A DNA stretch of 6,672 bases from Devosia equisanguinis (GTDB taxonomy: Bacteria > Pseudomonadota > Alphaproteobacteria > Rhizobiales > Hyphomicrobiaceae): positions 1 through 6,672 of the forward strand of contig CAMDMH010000174.1 in NCBI GenBank assembly GCA_945901835.1, in the 5' to 3' direction. This document shows, piece after piece, positions 4,962-6,672 of this stretch (its first letter is position 1; every line of letters starts with the position of its first letter). A program made the translations under genes and the position numbers. The notes beneath the pieces were generated by a model. The model saw only the letters and a list, made by a program, of their open reading frames with translations, made no database searches and was not told the DNA's origin.

Positions 4962-6672
4962 TTGACCGACGCCTCGTCGACGACATTCGACATCATCGTG
5001 ATCGGTGCGGGCGCGGCGGGCTGTCCGCTTGCGGCTCGGCTGTCAGAACGCTCGTCGCTGCGTGTGCTGCTGATCGAGGCCGGCACGGACTATCCGCCCG
5101 GCACCGAACCGTCCGAGATCCTCGATATTTTTGCCGCAACCGCCTACGCCGATCCGCGCTTCACGTGGCCGGGCCTTGCCGCGAAGTTCGAGCCGCGTCC
5201 CGGCAACGCGCCGGACAACAGGCCCAAGCGCCGTTACAACCAGGGCCGCGTGATCGGCGGTACGTCGTCGGTCAACGGCATGGCCGCCAATCGCGGTCTG
5301 CCGTCGGACTATGCGTCTTGGGTGGAGGCAGGCGCGCGCGGTTGGGGCTGGGAGGACGTGCTCCCTTATTTCAAGAAGCTCGAGACCGACAGCGATTTCG
5401 ACGGCCCGTTGCACGGCAAGGACGGTCCCATCCGATTGCAGCGCTATTCGAACGACAAATGGCCCGGCTTCACGCGCGGGGTCATGACGGCGATCGAGGA
5501 TGCGGGCTTTCGCAATATCGAGGATCAGAACGCCCGCTTCGAGGACGGCTACTTTCCCGTCGCCTACAGCCATACCGATACGATGCGCATGGGACCGGCG
5601 TGGCGCTATCTGACGCGCGAAGTTCGTGCGCGCCGCAATCTGCAGATCATGGGCGACAGCCAAGTCGAACGCCTGATCTTCGAGGGCAACCGATGCAAGG
5701 GCGTCCGCATCAGACGCGGCGGCGCGTTCCGCGAGATCACCGCGCGCGAGGTGATCGTGTCAGGCGGCGCGCTGCATTCGCCATCGCTGCTTCTGCGCAG
5801 CGGCATCGGCCCTGGCAACGAACTCGCCGCTCTCGGCATCGACGTGATCGCGGATCGCCGCGGCGTGGGCAAGAATCTGATGGAGCATCCCGGCGTCAAC
5901 TTCGGCGCCTATCTCAAGCGCCCTGCGCGTCTACCGCGAACGCTCCGCCGCCAGATGTTCGCAGGGCTGCGCTGGTCGTCCGGCGTCGAAGGCTGCCCCG
6001 CCGGCGACATGTACGTGATCCCCTCCAACAAGGCGCAGTGGCACGCGATCGGCGAACGCCTCGGCGTCATCATGATGTGGGTCAATCGCTCGTTCTCGAC
6101 GGGCGAGTTGCGCCTGACCAGCGGGAAACCGGATGCGCTTCCCGACATCGATTTCAACATGGCCTCCGACGAGCGCGATATGCTCCGCCTCGTCAAAGGC
6201 GTGAAGCTGATGGCGACGCTGCAGGCACACGCAGCGGTTCAGGAAACCGTCGACAGCGTGTTCCCGATCAGCTTTTCCGACTATGCCAGGAAGCTCGCGC
6301 TGAACACGCGCTGGAACGCCACGCAGACGTGGATCGGTGCGCAGGCGATGGATGCGTCCAAGCTCGCGCGGCGCGCCATCATCAAGGCGACGATCGCGGA
6401 TGCGCCGTCGATCGACGATCTCGTCAACGACGACGCCACGTGCCGGGAATGGATCCGCGGCGCGGTGCTCGGCCACTGGCACGCGTCGTGCTCGTGTCGG
6501 ATGGGGGCTGCCAACGACCCGATGGCGGTCACCGATCCGTCGGGCCGCGTCTACGGCGTTACTGGACTGCGGGTCGCCGACGCCTCGATCATGCCGAGCG
6601 TGCCCTGCGCCAACACCAACATCCCCACCATCATGATCGGCGAGAAGATCGCGGCGACCGTGTTGGCGGAAA
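4962..6672 (+). CDS. GMC-family FAD oxidoreductase, probable TTG start, C-terminal tip off the right edge
   Basis: 570 codons are present and the frame is open at the window end; the last residues lie in the conserved C-terminal helix, so only a few to perhaps 20 residues should be missing. GMC enzymes (choline, alcohol and polyethylene-glycol dehydrogenases) oxidise alcohols with FAD. Visible motifs: dinucleotide fold IVIGAGAAG (res. 12-20) with LLIEAG (36-41), GMC signature 1 GRVIGGTSSVNG (95-106), signature 2 GALHSPSLLLRSGIG (269-283), GVGKNLMEHPG (301-311), catalytic histidine in HWHASCSCRMG (H507), and the end block VADASIMPSVPCANTNIPT (538-556) with the second active-site residue N551. 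No in-frame ATG or GTG lies upstream at a sensible distance, and TTG at 4962 places 10 residues before the FAD fold as in relatives; a weak GGA sits 8 nt before it. The substrate is unknown. It is probably co-transcribed with the ferredoxin gene through the 110-bp palindrome. Confidence 0.92.
   Translation, partial: MTDASSTTFDIIVIGAGAAGCPLAARLSERSSLRVLLIEAGTDYPPGTEPSEILDIFAATAYADPRFTWPGLAAKFEPRPGNAPDNRPKRRYNQGRVIGGTSSVNGMAANRGLPSDYASWVEAGARGWGWEDVLPYFKKLETDSDFDGPLHGKDGPIRLQRYSNDKWPGFTRGVMTAIEDAGFRNIEDQNARFEDGYFPVAYSHTDTMRMGPAWRYLTREVRARRNLQIMGDSQVERLIFEGNRCKGVRIRRGGAFREITAREVIVSGGALHSPSLLLRSGIGPGNELAALGIDVIADRRGVGKNLMEHPGVNFGAYLKRPARLPRTLRRQMFAGLRWSSGVEGCPAGDMYVIPSNKAQWHAIGERLGVIMMWVNRSFSTGELRLTSGKPDALPDIDFNMASDERDMLRLVKGVKLMATLQAHAAVQETVDSVFPISFSDYARKLALNTRWNATQTWIGAQAMDASKLARRAIIKATIADAPSIDDLVNDDATCREWIRGAVLGHWHASCSCRMGAANDPMAVTDPSGRVYGVTGLRVADASIMPSVPCANTNIPTIMIGEKIAATVLAE

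Noticed and set aside
5043..5663. Minus-strand open frames inside the GMC gene (also 5606-5899, 5909-6196 and 5931-6482)
   Set aside because: All lie antisense to a continuous GMC reading frame with conserved motifs along its whole length.

Overview
The window is GC-rich, densely coded bacterial chromosome. Protein families, codon use and two long palindromic intergenic repeats suggest an alphaproteobacterium. The repeat style recalls Bradyrhizobium/Rhodopseudomonas-type Hyphomicrobiales more than sphingomonads, but this is an impression from memory, not a search result. I see no rRNA, tRNA, CRISPR array, transposase or phage gene.

Layout, left to right: (1) a minus-strand isocitrate/isopropylmalate dehydrogenase-family enzyme whose C-terminus lies beyond the left edge (1-748); (2) a 99-bp divergent intergenic region; (3) a small plus-strand protein of the DUF120 / CTP-dependent riboflavin kinase family, best known from archaea (848-1267); (4) a convergent minus-strand LysE/RhtB-type exporter (1291-1905); (5) a minus-strand Rieske non-heme iron oxygenase, VanA-like (2014-3102); (6) a 205-bp divergent region; (7) a plus-strand 4,5-dihydroxyphthalate decarboxylase-like protein with a periplasmic-binding-protein fold and no signal peptide (3308-4336); (8) a structured intergenic repeat of about 107 bp; (9) a Rieske-type ferredoxin (4486-4803); (10) a 110-bp nested palindrome; (11) a GMC-family FAD oxidoreductase with a probable TTG start, cut by the right edge only a few residues before its expected end (4962-6672).

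Taken together, the oxygenase, ferredoxin, decarboxylase, FAD alcohol oxidoreductase and NAD-dependent beta-decarboxylating dehydrogenase look like part of a catabolic locus for an aromatic carboxylate or ether. The oxygenase would be fed electrons by the ferredoxin, the decarboxylase would remove a ring carboxylate, and the GMC enzyme would oxidise an alcohol group. The substrate cannot be read from the sequence. No oxygenase reductase, ring-cleavage dioxygenase, dihydrodiol dehydrogenase or regulator gene is present here, so the pathway is incomplete in this window. The least expected gene is the archaeal-type riboflavin kinase homologue beside flavin- and Rieske-dependent catabolic genes. 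The two palindromic elements on either side of the ferredoxin gene are the most notable non-coding structure.
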